Assembly: GCA_963662155.1 (NCBI GenBank)
Contig: OY759267.1
Coordinates: forward strand, 14,935,489-14,999,488
Origin: Lamellibrachia columna
Lineage: Eukaryota > Annelida > Polychaeta > Sabellida > Siboglinidae
Length of the DNA stretch: 64,000 bases
Direction: 5' to 3'
Position 1 is the first letter of the stretch. Each line of letters starts with the position of its first letter. A model generated the notes under the pieces. The model was not told the origin of the DNA and did no database searches. It saw only the letters and a list, made by a program, of their open reading frames with translations. Below are positions 14,521 through 26,029 of this stretch, one piece after another. The position numbers were made by a program, and so were the translations under genes.

Positions 14521-14681
14521 TTTGTACCATGTGTATATAGGTGGTGACCCAAGTTGTGGCTTCGAATAACTGAGCTGACCGGAGTAATGGTCTATGTGTT
14601 AGTTAATAAAGGAATTCTTCCAATTATATACAAATGTGCTTCAATGTGCATAATTAATCAACGTGCGTGTCAAAGTTGTCC

Positions 14682-14685
14682 AAAA
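14682..14685 (-). terminator. Pol III terminator (T4)
   Basis: Four T on the minus strand 3 nt after the second tRNA-Lys gene. Confidence 0.7.
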
Positions 14686-14688
14686 GTG

Positions 14689-14786
14689 CGCCCGATGTGG
14701 GGCTCGAACCCACGACCCTGGGATAGCTTCGAGCCTCGGAGGTTAGCTTTAAGAGTCCCATGCTCTACCGACTGAGCTAACCAAGC
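14689..14786 (-). tRNA. tRNA-Lys (CTT) with 25-nt intron, second copy
   Basis: Nearly identical to the copy at 11032, with the same anticodon loop CTCTTAA and a 25-nt intron at the same site. The 5' acceptor strand is GCTTGGT instead of GCCCGGT, so pairing with ATCGGGC uses extra G-U pairs. A and B boxes are intact and a T4 run follows. It may be functional or an ageing copy. Confidence 0.87.
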
Positions 14787-14814
14787 ATATTTCAAAGCAT
14801 ATATAAATATTTTT

Positions 14815-14911
14815 CAAAGAAGGTTTAACAATATTGCTACCAAATCCAAAACCCCACATGGCAAGTGGACAAGAAAACCATTGGCTTATTAAGAGTCTAA
14901 CAATACCGCGG
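14815..14911 (-). mobile_element. CR1-like LINE 3' fragment
   Basis: The stretch with ATGGCAAGTGGACAAGAAAA and CATTGGCTTATTAAGAGTCT matches the 3' end of the CR1-like copy at 30825-30912 with few changes. Its far side abuts a hAT MITE. Confidence 0.65.
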
Positions 14912-14919
14912 GTATACAT

Positions 14920-15180
14920 TAGTGCCCTGCACGGGCCTATAATTTGAGCCCAATCCCGGCCCGCAATTAGCAGTTAGAGTCCAGGCCCAGCCAGGCCTGC
15001 AGCAATTTTTCAAGCCTGGCCCGTCCCAGGCCCGCAAACTAGAATTTCAGCCCAGGCCCGGTCCGGGCCCGCAATATGTAGGCCCAGGCCCGGCCCGGCC
15101 CGTCCCGGCCCGCGAAATTATGTAGAGGGCTGCGGGCCGGGCCGGGCTTGGACCCAAAGCCCGGCACGTGCAGGGCACTA
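14920..15180. mobile_element. GC-rich hAT-like MITE with perfect 8-bp TSD
   Basis: Terminal inverted repeats TAGTGCCCTGCACG and CGTGCAGGGCACTA bound a 261-bp element packed with GGCCCG-type motifs. Perfect GTATACAT duplications flank it (14912-14919 and 15181-15188). There is no coding capacity. The 8-bp duplication and TAGTGC-type ends fit hAT. Confidence 0.87.
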
Positions 15181-15435
15181 GTATACATAGAACTTTATGT
15201 GTATTCCGCCTCTCTGTCTCTGAAACTGAGGCTGAGCTGATAAATTATTTGTAAATTTTGACAAGAAGCATACAACAGACAACCTCTTCCGAATGAAATA
15301 TAATATTATTAACAAGTGTGCGGCTATACTATCTAAATTGTCTTTTTGGCGGCTTAGATAAAAGGATAACGTCAGTATTTCCTCAATTTTTTTTTACAAA
15401 AACGTTGGCTTGCCCCGTGGTGGTCAACTCCGTGT

Positions 15436-17283
15436 TGTGCAACGTGTGAACCAAGAGTCCCATAGTGTCATGGCATCTCTGCCGTACTTACTGCAGGTGA
15501 ACCAAGAGCCCCATTGTGTCATGGCATCTCTGCCGTACTTACTGCAGGTGAACCAAGAGCCCCATTGTGCCGTGGCATCTCTGCCGTACTTACTGCAGGT
15601 GAACCAAGAGCCCCATTGTGCCATGGCATCTCTGCCGTACTTACTGCAGGTGAACCAAGAGCCCCATTGTGTCATGGCATCTCTGCCGTACTTACTGCAG
15701 GTGAACCAAGAGCTCCATTGTGTCGTGGCATCTCTGCCGTACTTACTGCAGGTGAACCAAGAGCTCCATTGTGTCATGGCATCTCTGCCGTACTTACTGC
15801 AGGTGAACCAAGAGCCCCATTGTGTCATGGCATCTCTGCCGCACTTACTGCAGGTGAACCAAGAGCCCCACTGTGTCGTGGCATCTCTGCCGTACTTACT
15901 GCAGGTGAACCAAGAGCCCCATTGTGTCATGGCATCTCTGCCGTACTTCTTGCAGGTGAACCAAGAGCCCCATTGTGTCCTGGCATCTCTGCCGTACTTA
16001 CTGCAGGTGAACCAAGAGCCCCATTGTGTCGTGGCATCTCTGCCGTACTTACTGCAGGTGAACCAAGAGCCCCATTGTGTCGTGGCATCTCTGCCGTACT
16101 TACTGCAGGTGAACCAAGAGCCCCATTGTGTCGTGGCATCTCTGCCGTACTTACTGCAGGTGAACCAAGAGCCCCATTGTGTCGTGGCATCTCTGCCGTA
16201 CTTACTGCAGGTGAACCAAGAGCCCCATTGTGTCATGGCATCTCTGCCGCACTTACTGCAGGTGAACCAAGAGCCCCATTGTGTCATGGCATCTCTGCCG
16301 TACTTACTGCAGGTGAACCAAGAGCCCCATGGTGTCGTGGCATCTCTGCCGCACTTACTGCAGGTGAACCAAGAGCCCCATTGTGTCGTGGCATCTCTGT
16401 CGTACTTACTGCAGGTGAACCAAGAGCCCCATTGTGTCCTGGCATCTCTGCCGCACTTACTGCAGGTGAACCAAGAGCCCCATTGTGTCATGGCATCTCT
16501 GCCGTACTTACTGCAGGTGAACCAAGAGCCCCATTGTGCCATGGCGTCTCTGCCGTACTTACTGCAGGTGAACCAAGAGCCCCATTGTGTCATGGCATCT
16601 CTGCCGTACTTACTGCAGGTGAACCAAGAGCCCCATTGTGTCATGGCATCTCTGCCGTACTTACTGCAGGTGAACCAAGAGCTCCATTGTGTCATGGCAT
16701 CTCTGCCGTACTTAGTGCAGGTGAACCAAGAGCCCCATTGTGTCGTGGCATCTCTGCCGTACTTACTGCAGGTGAACCAAGAGTCCCATTGTGTCGTGGC
16801 ATCTCTGCCGTACTCACTGCAGGTGAACCAATAGCTCCATTGTGTCATGGCATCTCTGCCGTACTTACTGCAGGTGAACCAAAAGCCCCATTGTGTCATG
16901 GCATCTCTGCCGTACTTACTGCAGGTGAACCAAGAGCCCCATTGTGTCGTGGCATCTCTGCCGTACTTACTGCAGGTGAACCAAGAGCCCCATTGTGTCA
17001 TGGCATCTCTGCCGTACTTACTGCAGGTGAACCAAGAGCCCCATTGTGCCATGGCATCTCTGCCGTACTTACTGCAGGTGAACCAAGAGCCCCATTGTGT
17101 CATGGCATCTCTGCCGTACTTACTGCAGGTGAACCAATAGCTCCATTGTGTCGTGGCATCTCTGCCGTACTTACTGCAGGTGAACCAAGAGTCCCATTGT
17201 GTCGTGGCATCTCTGCCGTACTCACTGCAGGTGAACCAATAGCTCCATTGTGTCATGGCATCTCTGCCGAACTTAGTGCAGGT
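15436..17283. repeat. 51-bp minisatellite, about 36 copies
   Basis: The unit contains CTGCAGGTGAACCAAGAG, CCCCATTGTGTCATGG and CATCTCTGCCGTACTTA. As 51 is a multiple of 3 and the unit lacks stops in several frames, hundreds of codons stay open on both strands. In the minus frame the unit reads FTCSK(Y/C)GRDAMTQWGSW and runs directly into a LINE C-terminal segment at 17284-17530, suggesting it grew from that LINE's zinc-finger code. No start, splice or promoter evidence supports it as a gene. Confidence 0.93.
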
Positions 17284-17530
17284 GAAGGCAGTGGGCTGAG
17301 AAGATGTAGGATTTGCAGAGATCAGTTTTCTGTTATCCCCTTCTCAGCCAGTTATGCCGTTCGTTTTCTCTTCTCCTCTTCTGATGCCCTTTGAAAACCA
17401 GCCTCCAATGGCCGAAGTCATTGGCGACTGTCTTCCAGCTGTTTGCGTCGATGTCCGTCACCTTCATTTCACGCTTGTAGTATTTCTTGTAGTAACGGAT
17501 ATATGGATATATGGACAGCCAGTAGACCAC
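17284..17530 (-). mobile_element. LINE C-terminal fragment
   Basis: Minus-strand reading gives KVTDIDANSWKTVANDFGHW followed by a basic RRRENERHNW stretch, then after one frameshift SSQPTAFTCTKFGRD. This resembles the end of the endonuclease/RT proteins represented at 23490-23720 (INTWEDMTADRLLWRRSV, basic stretch, Cys/His finger). It is the likely source of the adjacent 51-bp array. Confidence 0.55.
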
Positions 17531-18290
17531 ACCCGAGTGACAAGTTCACGGTGGAGAATCTTTCGTTACAACCGTCAACCATCGCAGGTAGCTCAACACC
17601 GTGTATATAATATGCTGAAGAATTTGTTGACATAAAAGGTAGAAGATTACTGATGCATTTAAATATTGTCAAGGCATGCTGTATTTTATTACTCACTAGG
17701 CCAAGTGAGGCATTAAACGTCACACACATTTCTTTGTTCTTAATTTCTAATTATGTCAATTCCTAATTTATAACGACAATAGTAGGGCCTAACATGTATT
17801 AATGGTGTCACATTGTGATACATGAAGATGTATTGTTATTGTTGCAACTACATTGTTTTCGACATGTTTACCTCAAGGGGCACGTGGTTTGAGATTCAGT
17901 CGTTACATAATAGGTCAACCTGACCCTACGGTAAACAAGCGAAAATGTTAATACATTAATTTATTAACGAAAAACATTAATAATTGGCCTACTTGCACCC
18001 AAAAAAGTCATTGTGCTTTCTTTTGAAATTGCCCAACAGATATTGTCTGGTTGTAAAGTTTGTCCTACGTGCACACGTTAACTTTATCTTCACATTAACA
18101 CTTGATATCAAATGACCCGCCAATTGCAACCGCAAAGACACATAAATCCTGCAGCTATCCAGCATGTTATGGTATACTGATACCGGATACACTGTAAATC
18201 ACTTTACACTGCTGACACGAAAGCAAGACACGTCGCCGCACCTGGTGGAATGAGATAAGCAGACCAGACAACTGGTTCAACAAAGGATAA
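17531..18290. other. No feature recognised
   Basis: AT-rich; no supported gene or repeat. Confidence 0.45.
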
Positions 18291-19765
18291 GGACCAAACC
18301 CCAACAGCGGAGCTCCTAACACGAACTTCAACGATCAGCATTGGATGCTGGAAAGCAAGAACTCTGTATTAGACATGAAGACTGGCACAGTTTCTCCTCA
18401 AGGAAATAACCCAATACAAGCTGAGTCTTCTAGGCACCTCGGAGTACAGATGGACTGAAGCTGGGAAAAGAGCATCATTTATAAGAGACACTATGCTTTG
18501 GTCATGCAGACAGAACAACCAGCATCGGCTGGGAATATATTTAATCATGCAAAAGAACCAATAGCATCATTCTTCTTGAATGGAACTGGAAGCCAATCAA
18601 TGAACGACGTGTTCATGCTAGATTTAATTACAGATTTATCAAACTCTCTGTGGCATAGTGTTACGCGCCTACCGAGGAAGCAGAGGAAGAGGAGCAAGAC
18701 ACAAGCAACTTTTGAAGACATCCCCAGACATGATGTAATAGTGTTTCTTGTGGACTGTTGGGAACAACACCGCTGACAGGGAGAGGATCATGGGCGAACA
18801 GGGAACAAGCCGAATGACTGTCAAAGGAAACAGATTGTATGACACGTGTGGAAAGAATGACCTTGTGATTGGAGGGACAGTCTTCCAACATAAGATACAT
18901 AAACTAAAAGAAAATTAACTAAAATACATGGAGATCACCAAATACAATAACAGGGAACCAAATAGATCGCATCTTTATGAACGGGTAATGGAGACGCTCC
19001 TTACAAGACGCTAGAACAAGGAGATTAGTGGATGCTGGCAGCGACCACAGCCTGCTGGTAGGGAAACGCGCCCTGAAATTAAGGTAGATCAGTGGATTTT
19101 AACATCAACCTGGGAGCGACGGCGTCTGTCCAGAAATACTGAAAGCCGGTGAACAGAAGACCTCATTATTACCAAGTTGCTAAAGAAGGGTGATTTCGGG
19201 AACTGTGATAATTGGCGGGGTATCACCCTGTCATGTAGATTTTCAGTAGTATCATCCTGAAAAAGGCAAGTCTAGCGTCGCCCACATTTTTACGTTTGGC
19301 AGATCTTGGAGCAAAATACAGCATGGCACAATACGATCTACATTGCTTTCACTTGACTTCGAAAAAGCATTTGATAGCTTTCACGGAGAATTCTTGTGGA
19401 TAATATTACGTCACTGCGGGATATCCCAGAAGATCATAAATGCGATACTATACACATACGTCCAGTGACAAGTTGCCTGTAACAACGACCTGACATACAT
19501 TGTAAGCATACACTCCGGAGTGAAGCAGAGACGCAGGAAGAAACAAGGGCATCAGATGGACACCTCAATCCTGGAAGACTTGGACTACGCAGATGATATT
19601 GGACTGATGTCCAGCCGACACAAGGACATACAAAAAAAAAACAAAGCCACAGCGGAAATAGTATTGTTGAAAGGCGTACAACTGATGCATGCAAATAACA
19701 GTAATCATGACCAGGGGGGGTACAAGTTGAGACAGCGTCCATTGGTCCATCTAAGATAATTATGT
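18290..19765 (+). mobile_element. Degenerate non-LTR retrotransposon
   Basis: Broken frames keep recognisable pieces in the right order. There is an endonuclease start (IGCWKARTLY-like near 18340), an endonuclease end near 18970-19060 with NQID and SDHSLLVG-like residues, then DNWRGITLS at about 19210, and the RT catalytic segment LEDLDYADDIGLMSSRHKDI at 19574-19640. Many stops and shifts make it inactive. The domain order and YADD motif support a LINE of a different lineage from the CR1-like copies. Confidence 0.65.
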
Positions 19766-20152
19766 TACTCACGGAAACCCGTAAGCTGTAGGAAACTACT
19801 ATACTAAATGGCACCTTTGCGATGTGAATCGCCCGTGTACTGGTACGTCATTGCAGCTAGGTAAAGCGTCGTCATAATCAAACAATTGGTGATGACGTCA
19901 TCACGACAGTTGCAGTTTTCTAAAAAAATATACACTAGTTATTTTTAATGTCCTAATTCCTCGAAAGATATATATCTAGCAGAAGTAAAAACATGTATAT
20001 GTGTCTATATTCTTGGTTGTTACGATATTCGTTTGACTTGTTACCCAACCAAACGGTGCTGTCTCGTCACGTGACATGCTCTATTTCTACCTGACAACCA
20101 GTTGATGGACGTGTTTCTTGTCGCTCCTTTCAGTGAGCGGCCGCGGCCACGA

Positions 20153-20868
20153 GTATGTGTACTTACATCATTGTAGCCGATGTATGTGTACTTACATCAT
20201 TGTAGCCGATGTATGTGTACTTACATCATTGTAGCCGATGTATGTGTACTTACATCATTGTAGCCGATGTATGTGTACTTACATCATTGTAGCCGATGTA
20301 TGTGCACTTACATCATTGTAGCCGATGTATGTGCACTTACATCATTGTAGCTGATGTATGTGTACTTACATCATTGTAGCCGATGTATGTGTACTTACAT
20401 CACTGTAGCCGATGTATGTGTACTTACATCATTGTAGCCGATGTATGTGTACTTACATCATTGTAGCCGATGTATGTGCACTTACATCATTGTAGCCGAT
20501 GTATGTGCACTTACATCATTGTACCCGATGTATGTGCACTTACATCATTGTAGCCGATGTATGTGCACTTACATCATTGTAGCCGATGTATGTGTACTTA
20601 CATCATTGTAGCCGATGTATGTGCACTTACATCATTGTAGCCGATGTATGTGTACTTACATCATTGTAACCGATGTATGTGTACTTACATCATTGTACCC
20701 GATGTATGTGTACTTACATCACTGTACCCGATGTATGTGTACTTACATCATTGTAGCTGATGTATGTGTACTTACATCATTGTAGCTGATGTATGTGTAC
20801 TTACATCATTGTACCCGATGTATGTGTACTTACATCATTGTAGCTGATGTATGTGTACTTACAGTATT
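20153..20868. repeat. 29-bp minisatellite, about 24-25 copies
   Basis: Units GTATGTGTACTTACATCATT plus GTAGCCGAT repeat with few substitutions (T/C in GTGTAC/GTGCAC, GCC/CCC/GCT). Each unit junction contains a near-palindrome GATGTATGTGTACTTACATC. Confidence 0.95.
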
Positions 20869-21754
20869 AAGACATCTCTTAATAATGGTAAGTACACGAA
20901 CCTCGACGGAAAGAGACGAGACGTCGGATCACGAGGATTCGTGTTATTTACGTTGTATACTACATCGTGGGTCATTTTCACTGGCTTCCTTTTACAGTCC
21001 CGACATTTCCCGAAGTGCCGTGCGCCTACCAAGCATCCGTTGTCTGATCCGGAGGAAGTGGGTTGCGACATATCTACCTCATACCTCAGAGCAAATGCCT
21101 CATACCGCTGTGTACTAGCACTGTGTCACACATCGCAGGGGGTCTACAGGAACTGCGTTTACATCTACGTACAGAGGTTTACTATTAATGTTCCGCCGTA
21201 GTAGCGCTATATAGCTTTCGTCACATCCGGTTATGAAATTGGTCACGTGTTGGCAATGGCAACGCTGATCGAACGCCCTTCCCCCTCAAAAAAATTTTCC
21301 TGATCATTTCTACGCTTATTCTCGCTTACTCAAATCTCGCTCGCCTTCGTGAACTCGCCGAGAAAAGTTTGTCCTCAGAGACATGGTTTGACTGTTATCG
21401 ACTCCATTTGTATAGGCGTTACAACGAAGCTTCATCAGCCAATCAGCGTCATTTTCGAGATTCAGCACAAAATATTTTGTTTGACTTAACTTTTCAGTGT
21501 GACAGTTATGTGTCAATATAGTATAATAGAATATAACATTAAAAGTTGATATGAATGCATTATATAAACCGATAAAGGTTTACTCTTATTTGATGAGTTA
21601 GCCAAATCTCCGGATGAGAGCCAAATTATATGTGCACCCACAATGTATCAATGGAACCTACGCTCAGATTCCAAACTCTGGTGTCTGGGACAAACGGTGG
21701 CGCCATATCCCGGAGATTTGATAATCGAGGCTACTCTACAAACGTCTTCGATTC
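20869..21754. other. No gene recognised
   Basis: Overlapping short frames (20859-21201) lack family motifs. No supported exon. Confidence 0.4.
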
Positions 21755-24300
21755 AAACGTGCGTGTATGTACATTTTGACATCAAAATTAAATCAGAAAG
21801 CAAAAATACAGAAATAGAGGAGAAAATTACTACTAATGGAAACAGTAGAACAAATTAGTACACAACTTGCAAGAGAGAGTGTTCAACTTGTCATTAAAAG
21901 AAGAAGTGGTTCCCTTTGAATGGAAAGAAGCAAACATCATACCGTTATTTAAAAAGGGTTCGAGAAATAAGTCAGAGATTTACAGACCATCAATGATTTG
22001 TAAATTATTACACAGGTTAATTAAATACCATATGGTGGATTTCCTTGTTAGGCATAAATTATTAAGTCCATCTCAACATGGATTCTTAAAAGCGAGGTCA
22101 TGCTTAACAAATATGTTTTTGTTTAAGAAATCATTTAGTGGATTGACGAGGGATCACCAGTAGATATTATTTACTTAGATTTTCAGAAAGCGTTCGACAA
22201 AGTGCGATATCAAAGATGACTACCTAAATTAAAAGCCCATGGTATCTGGGATGGCTTAGTTAACTGGATAGAACATTGGCTGACTGACAGAAGACAACGT
22301 GTTGTAGTAGATGGGGAGGTTTCAAACTGGAAATAATTTTTGAGTAGGGTACTACAAGGATCAGTATTAGGACCTTTATTATTCTTAATATATTTCGACA
22401 TCATCAATCGTGAAGCTCTTTGGAAAGTCTCGTCCAGGTTTGTGTGCCCTGCCAACTTCATCACCATCCTGAGACTTCTTCGTGACAAAATGACTGCAAA
22501 CGTCTTATTCACTGGGACTGAAACGGAGCCTTTCACCATTCGAACAGGGGTCAAGCAAGGATGCACCCATCCTTTTCACTATCTACCTATGCGCCATCAT
22601 TTTTCTCTTTCGTGACCGACTTCCCCATGGCGTTGAACTTGACTACCGGCTTGATGGGAGGCTATTTAACCTGAGTCGTCTCAAAGCAAAGACAAAAGTG
22701 ATGAAGACTGCCTTCATAGACCTTCAGTATGCTGATGACTGTGCAATCCTTGCCCACTCTGCAGAAGAACTTCAGACTAGCCTAGACCTCTTTACGGAAG
22801 CCTACCAGGAGGATTTTCCATCAACATAAGAAAAATCAAGGTTATCCATCAACCTACTCCATGCATCAATGCAGGACCTCCCGATATCAAAGTATCTCGA
22901 GGAATCTTAGAAGTTGTTGAACACTTCCCGTACTTAAGGAGTCACCTGTCCCAGAAAGCCGCCATCGAGGTAGAAATTCAGCACCGAATCTGCTGTGCCA
23001 GCACATCCTTCAGAAAACTGCGCCACCGAGTCTTTGATGACCACAACCGCAGGAAAGAGACGAAGGTGATGGTCTACAATGCCGTTTGTATTACCACTCT
23101 ACTATACGGGAGTGAGGCTTCGGTTACTTAACGATGTCACCTGAAGACCCTGGAAACATTCCATCAACGTTGCCTCAGAAAGATGCTCACATCCGGTGGG
23201 AAGACCGCCGCACCAACGCCAGCGTCCTCGCTGAAGCCAATACAACCAGCGTCCTCACTGAAGCCAATACAACCAGCGTCCTCGCTGAAGCCAATACAAC
23301 CAGCACCGAGGCAATGATCCTGCAAAATCAGCGCCGCTGGACTGGCCACTGTGTCAGAATGCCCGACTCCCGCCTCCCTCGACAAGTACTATTCTCCCAG
23401 CTGACTCATGGGTTGAGAACCCGTGGTGGGCAGAGAAAAGGATTTAAAGACAATGCCAAAGACTACCCGAAGAAGGGTCACATTAACATCAACACTTGGG
23501 AGGACATGACTGCCGACCGTCTACTTTGGCGCCGCAGCGTCCCCCAGGCATCGGCCCCCTTCGAGACTGACCGCCTACTTCACGAGGCGGAGAAGCGGCA
23601 CAGGAGAAAGGAGAGGGAGATGTCTCAACGCCTGCACATCGTCCTTCCACCCGGAACCTGCCCCCACTGCAATGAGATCTGCAAATCAAGATTCTGGCTC
23701 CTGAGTCACCTCAGGATCCACGACCAACCCCTGGCAGACGTCGTCCTCGTTTCGAGTGACCGCTGATGACGATCAATGACTTGGACGACCTAGTTTTAGG
23801 AAATGTAAATGCCACACACTGGACACAGGAACTTGGGTGTGAACTATAAAATGGGACATACTGTTCTAGGTACTACCGTAAAAGAAAAGGAGTAACAATA
23901 AGTGCTGATATGAAAGTTTCAGAGCAGTGTGGTATTCAGCTTCACAGGGTAATCAAATTCTTGGGATGATTAGGAGAAATATAACATACAAGGAAAAAGC
24001 TAATTGTACTCCTGCATAAAACAACAGATAGGCCTCATTTAGAATAATGTATACAAGCTTGGAGACCATATCGTAAAAAGGAGATATACATATATACGCT
24101 TGCAGAGGAGAGCAACTAAAATGATTCTAAGACTTTAAGTATGAAGAACGACTGAAAGAATGTGGTTTAACAACCCTAGGGACAAAGCGGTTTAGAGGAG
24201 ATCAAAAGTTTTTGCGATATTGAATGGGTATGAACATTTTCATAGAAATATTTTTTTATCACTCAAGAAAGATAATAGAACCAGAGGACATGAGGTAACA
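21755..24300 (+). mobile_element. CR1-like LINE, deleted and split by a nested LINE
   Basis: The 5' part has the endonuclease end (HFDIKIKSESKNT). An internal deletion joins it to RT sequence (FNLSLKEEVVPFEWKEANII, KKGSRNKSEIYRPS, DFLVRHKLLSPSQHGFL). The palm motif QGSVLGPLLFLIY ends at about 22394 and its continuation INDLDDLVLGNVN resumes at about 23770. The intervening 1.37 kb is a second LINE. The 3' part continues to about 24300 (TRGHEV-like end). The copy is inactive. Confidence 0.83.
22395..23766 (+). mobile_element. 5'-truncated LINE of a second lineage, nested in the CR1-like copy
   Basis: It starts inside an RT domain (DIINREALWKVSSRF), continues with IRTGVKQGCTHPF and the catalytic segment DLQYADDCAILAHSAEELQ (22715-22775), then HLSQKAAIEVEIQHRICCAS and a C-terminal region 23134-23766 ending in a Cys/His finger TCPHCNEICKSRFWLLSHLR. 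Several frameshifts and stops are present. The C-terminal frame contains a 27-bp unit repeated three times (23219-23300), adding VLAEANTTS-type repeats. 5' truncation is typical of target-primed LINE insertion. Confidence 0.8.
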
Positions 24301-24954
24301 TTAGTGATTTCCATCCTCTGCCGATCACATGACAAAGTTACGAAATTTTACCATGGAAAAAAATCGTGATTTTTCAGCAATTCTATTTTCACTTCAGTTA
24401 ATGCTTGAACAAGAACTATCTAATTTAATAGTTTGTCTGATGATTTCACAAAAATTATATACACAAGTTGCACAAACAAGCTAGCATGTTGCAGTGGATA
24501 CTAGGTGTTTTTTGTAAAATGAATTTGAAATGAGACTAGCAAAAAAACCGAATTGATTAAATATATGTGCCGTCTTTTAATTTTTTGCCATAACATTTTT
24601 AATGTGGCACACAACGTTCGTTTTTCTTTAAAAAATTTGCCATAAGAAAACAAAAAACAAATTCTAACTTTTATACGCGGTTTTTATAATATAAATTAGA
24701 AAAACAACATATACTAGGCACTTCAAAAAAAATTTAATATTATGATTGAATATTGGTGATTGATCTAAGTTAAAGGTGACATCTAAAGGAACCCAGAACT
24801 GTTTATTTTATTAGTATATCTTTGTTAGATCCAAATATATTACAATTTTAATACGGACAATTTTTTTTATTTTTTTGTATCTCGAGAAGACTCATTTTTG
24901 TGTTTTCGTTCAATAAATGTTTAAAATGCAATAACTTTTTTTTACAGATATTTT

Positions 24955-25480
24955 AATAATTTGTTCAGGATTGCAAGAACGTTAATTAGGGTCATAAATC
25001 TATATCACCCATTCATTTATTATTAAAAGTAACACTGGTTAATTAGCGCACAGAGTCAACAGACTGACACATTTCAATAAAAGGCCATATGCTCCATGAT
25101 TATGAAGATATTTGCGTCAGTTGTTCATGGTTTACAAACACATTAATTAGGGTAATAAATATACTGCATCCAGTCATTTATCAGTAATAGTAACTCAATT
25201 AATAAGTCAACATTGGCTAATTAGTGCACAAAGTCAACAGACCAACACATTTCAATAACAGGCCATAACTTCCATGATTATGAAGACATTTGTATAATTT
25301 GTTCAGGGTTTACAAACACGTTAATTGTGGTCATAAATATACATTAAACATTCATTTAATGACTCAACTGATGCAGTTAATAAGAAACAATGGCTAATTA
25401 GCGCGCAAACTCAACAGACCAACACATTTCAATAAAAGGCTATAACTTCCATGATTATAAAAATATTTGTTTAATTTGTG
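24955..25480. repeat. About 175-bp tandem repeat, three degenerate copies
   Basis: Successive copies share TTTACAAACACGTTAATTAG-type, TGGCTAATTAGCGCAC, AACAGACCAACACATTTCAA and CTTCCATGATTATGAAGA motifs at similar spacing. It looks like old satellite or transposon-internal repeat. The preceding 24301-24954 is AT-rich with no feature seen. Confidence 0.75.
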
Positions 25481-25640
25481 CAGAGCCTGGGGCTTTCAAC
25501 ATAAATCTTCAACATGATGGAATCCCTGCCAAAGAGTAAACAATATTGGCGACTTTTAAAATAAATTGTAACTTCTTTGCTGTCAGAGCCTATTTCCTAA
25601 AACTGTTCCAGCGTTTACATTAATTTACTGCCTAAAAGAA

Positions 25641-25740
25641 GATGTGGGACTGGAGCCGTAGATGTGGGACTGGAGCCGTAGATGTGGGACTGGAGCCGTA
25701 GATGTGGGACTGGAGCCGTAGATGTGGGACTGGAGCCGTG
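25641..25740. repeat. 20-bp tandem repeat, five copies
   Basis: Five near-identical copies of GATGTGGGACTGGAGCCGTA. Confidence 0.95.
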
Positions 25741-26029
25741 GAGTTGCGAATGGCAATGAGGGATAAAGGCATCTGGAGACAAATGATTGGAGCCAGCTGA
25801 GTTTGACCCCAGTGGCCAACACGACAGAGAGTTCCAATACATCGATACTGATACGAGTACATTACATCGATACTGACTTGACCCACGTAGTCAAGATTGC
25901 TTAACTACAATAATGTTATAAGGAGACAATGGATCCCTATATGTAGTACATATACTACGTTATGTCCTGGTGTAGAACCTATATAGCTGGTAAAGAATGT
26001 ATCTTTTATGTTTCATCCTTGTTATATAG

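Noticed and set aside
15410..17394. Very long overlapping open frames (474 to 626 codons) on both strands
   Set aside because: They are the automatic result of a 51-bp stop-free unit. No start context, splice sites, promoter or family similarity supports translation.
20153..20868. CRISPR-like array
   Set aside because: Repeats are contiguous with no unique spacers, and the setting is an animal genome. The same applies to the 37-bp, 20-bp and 38-bp arrays.
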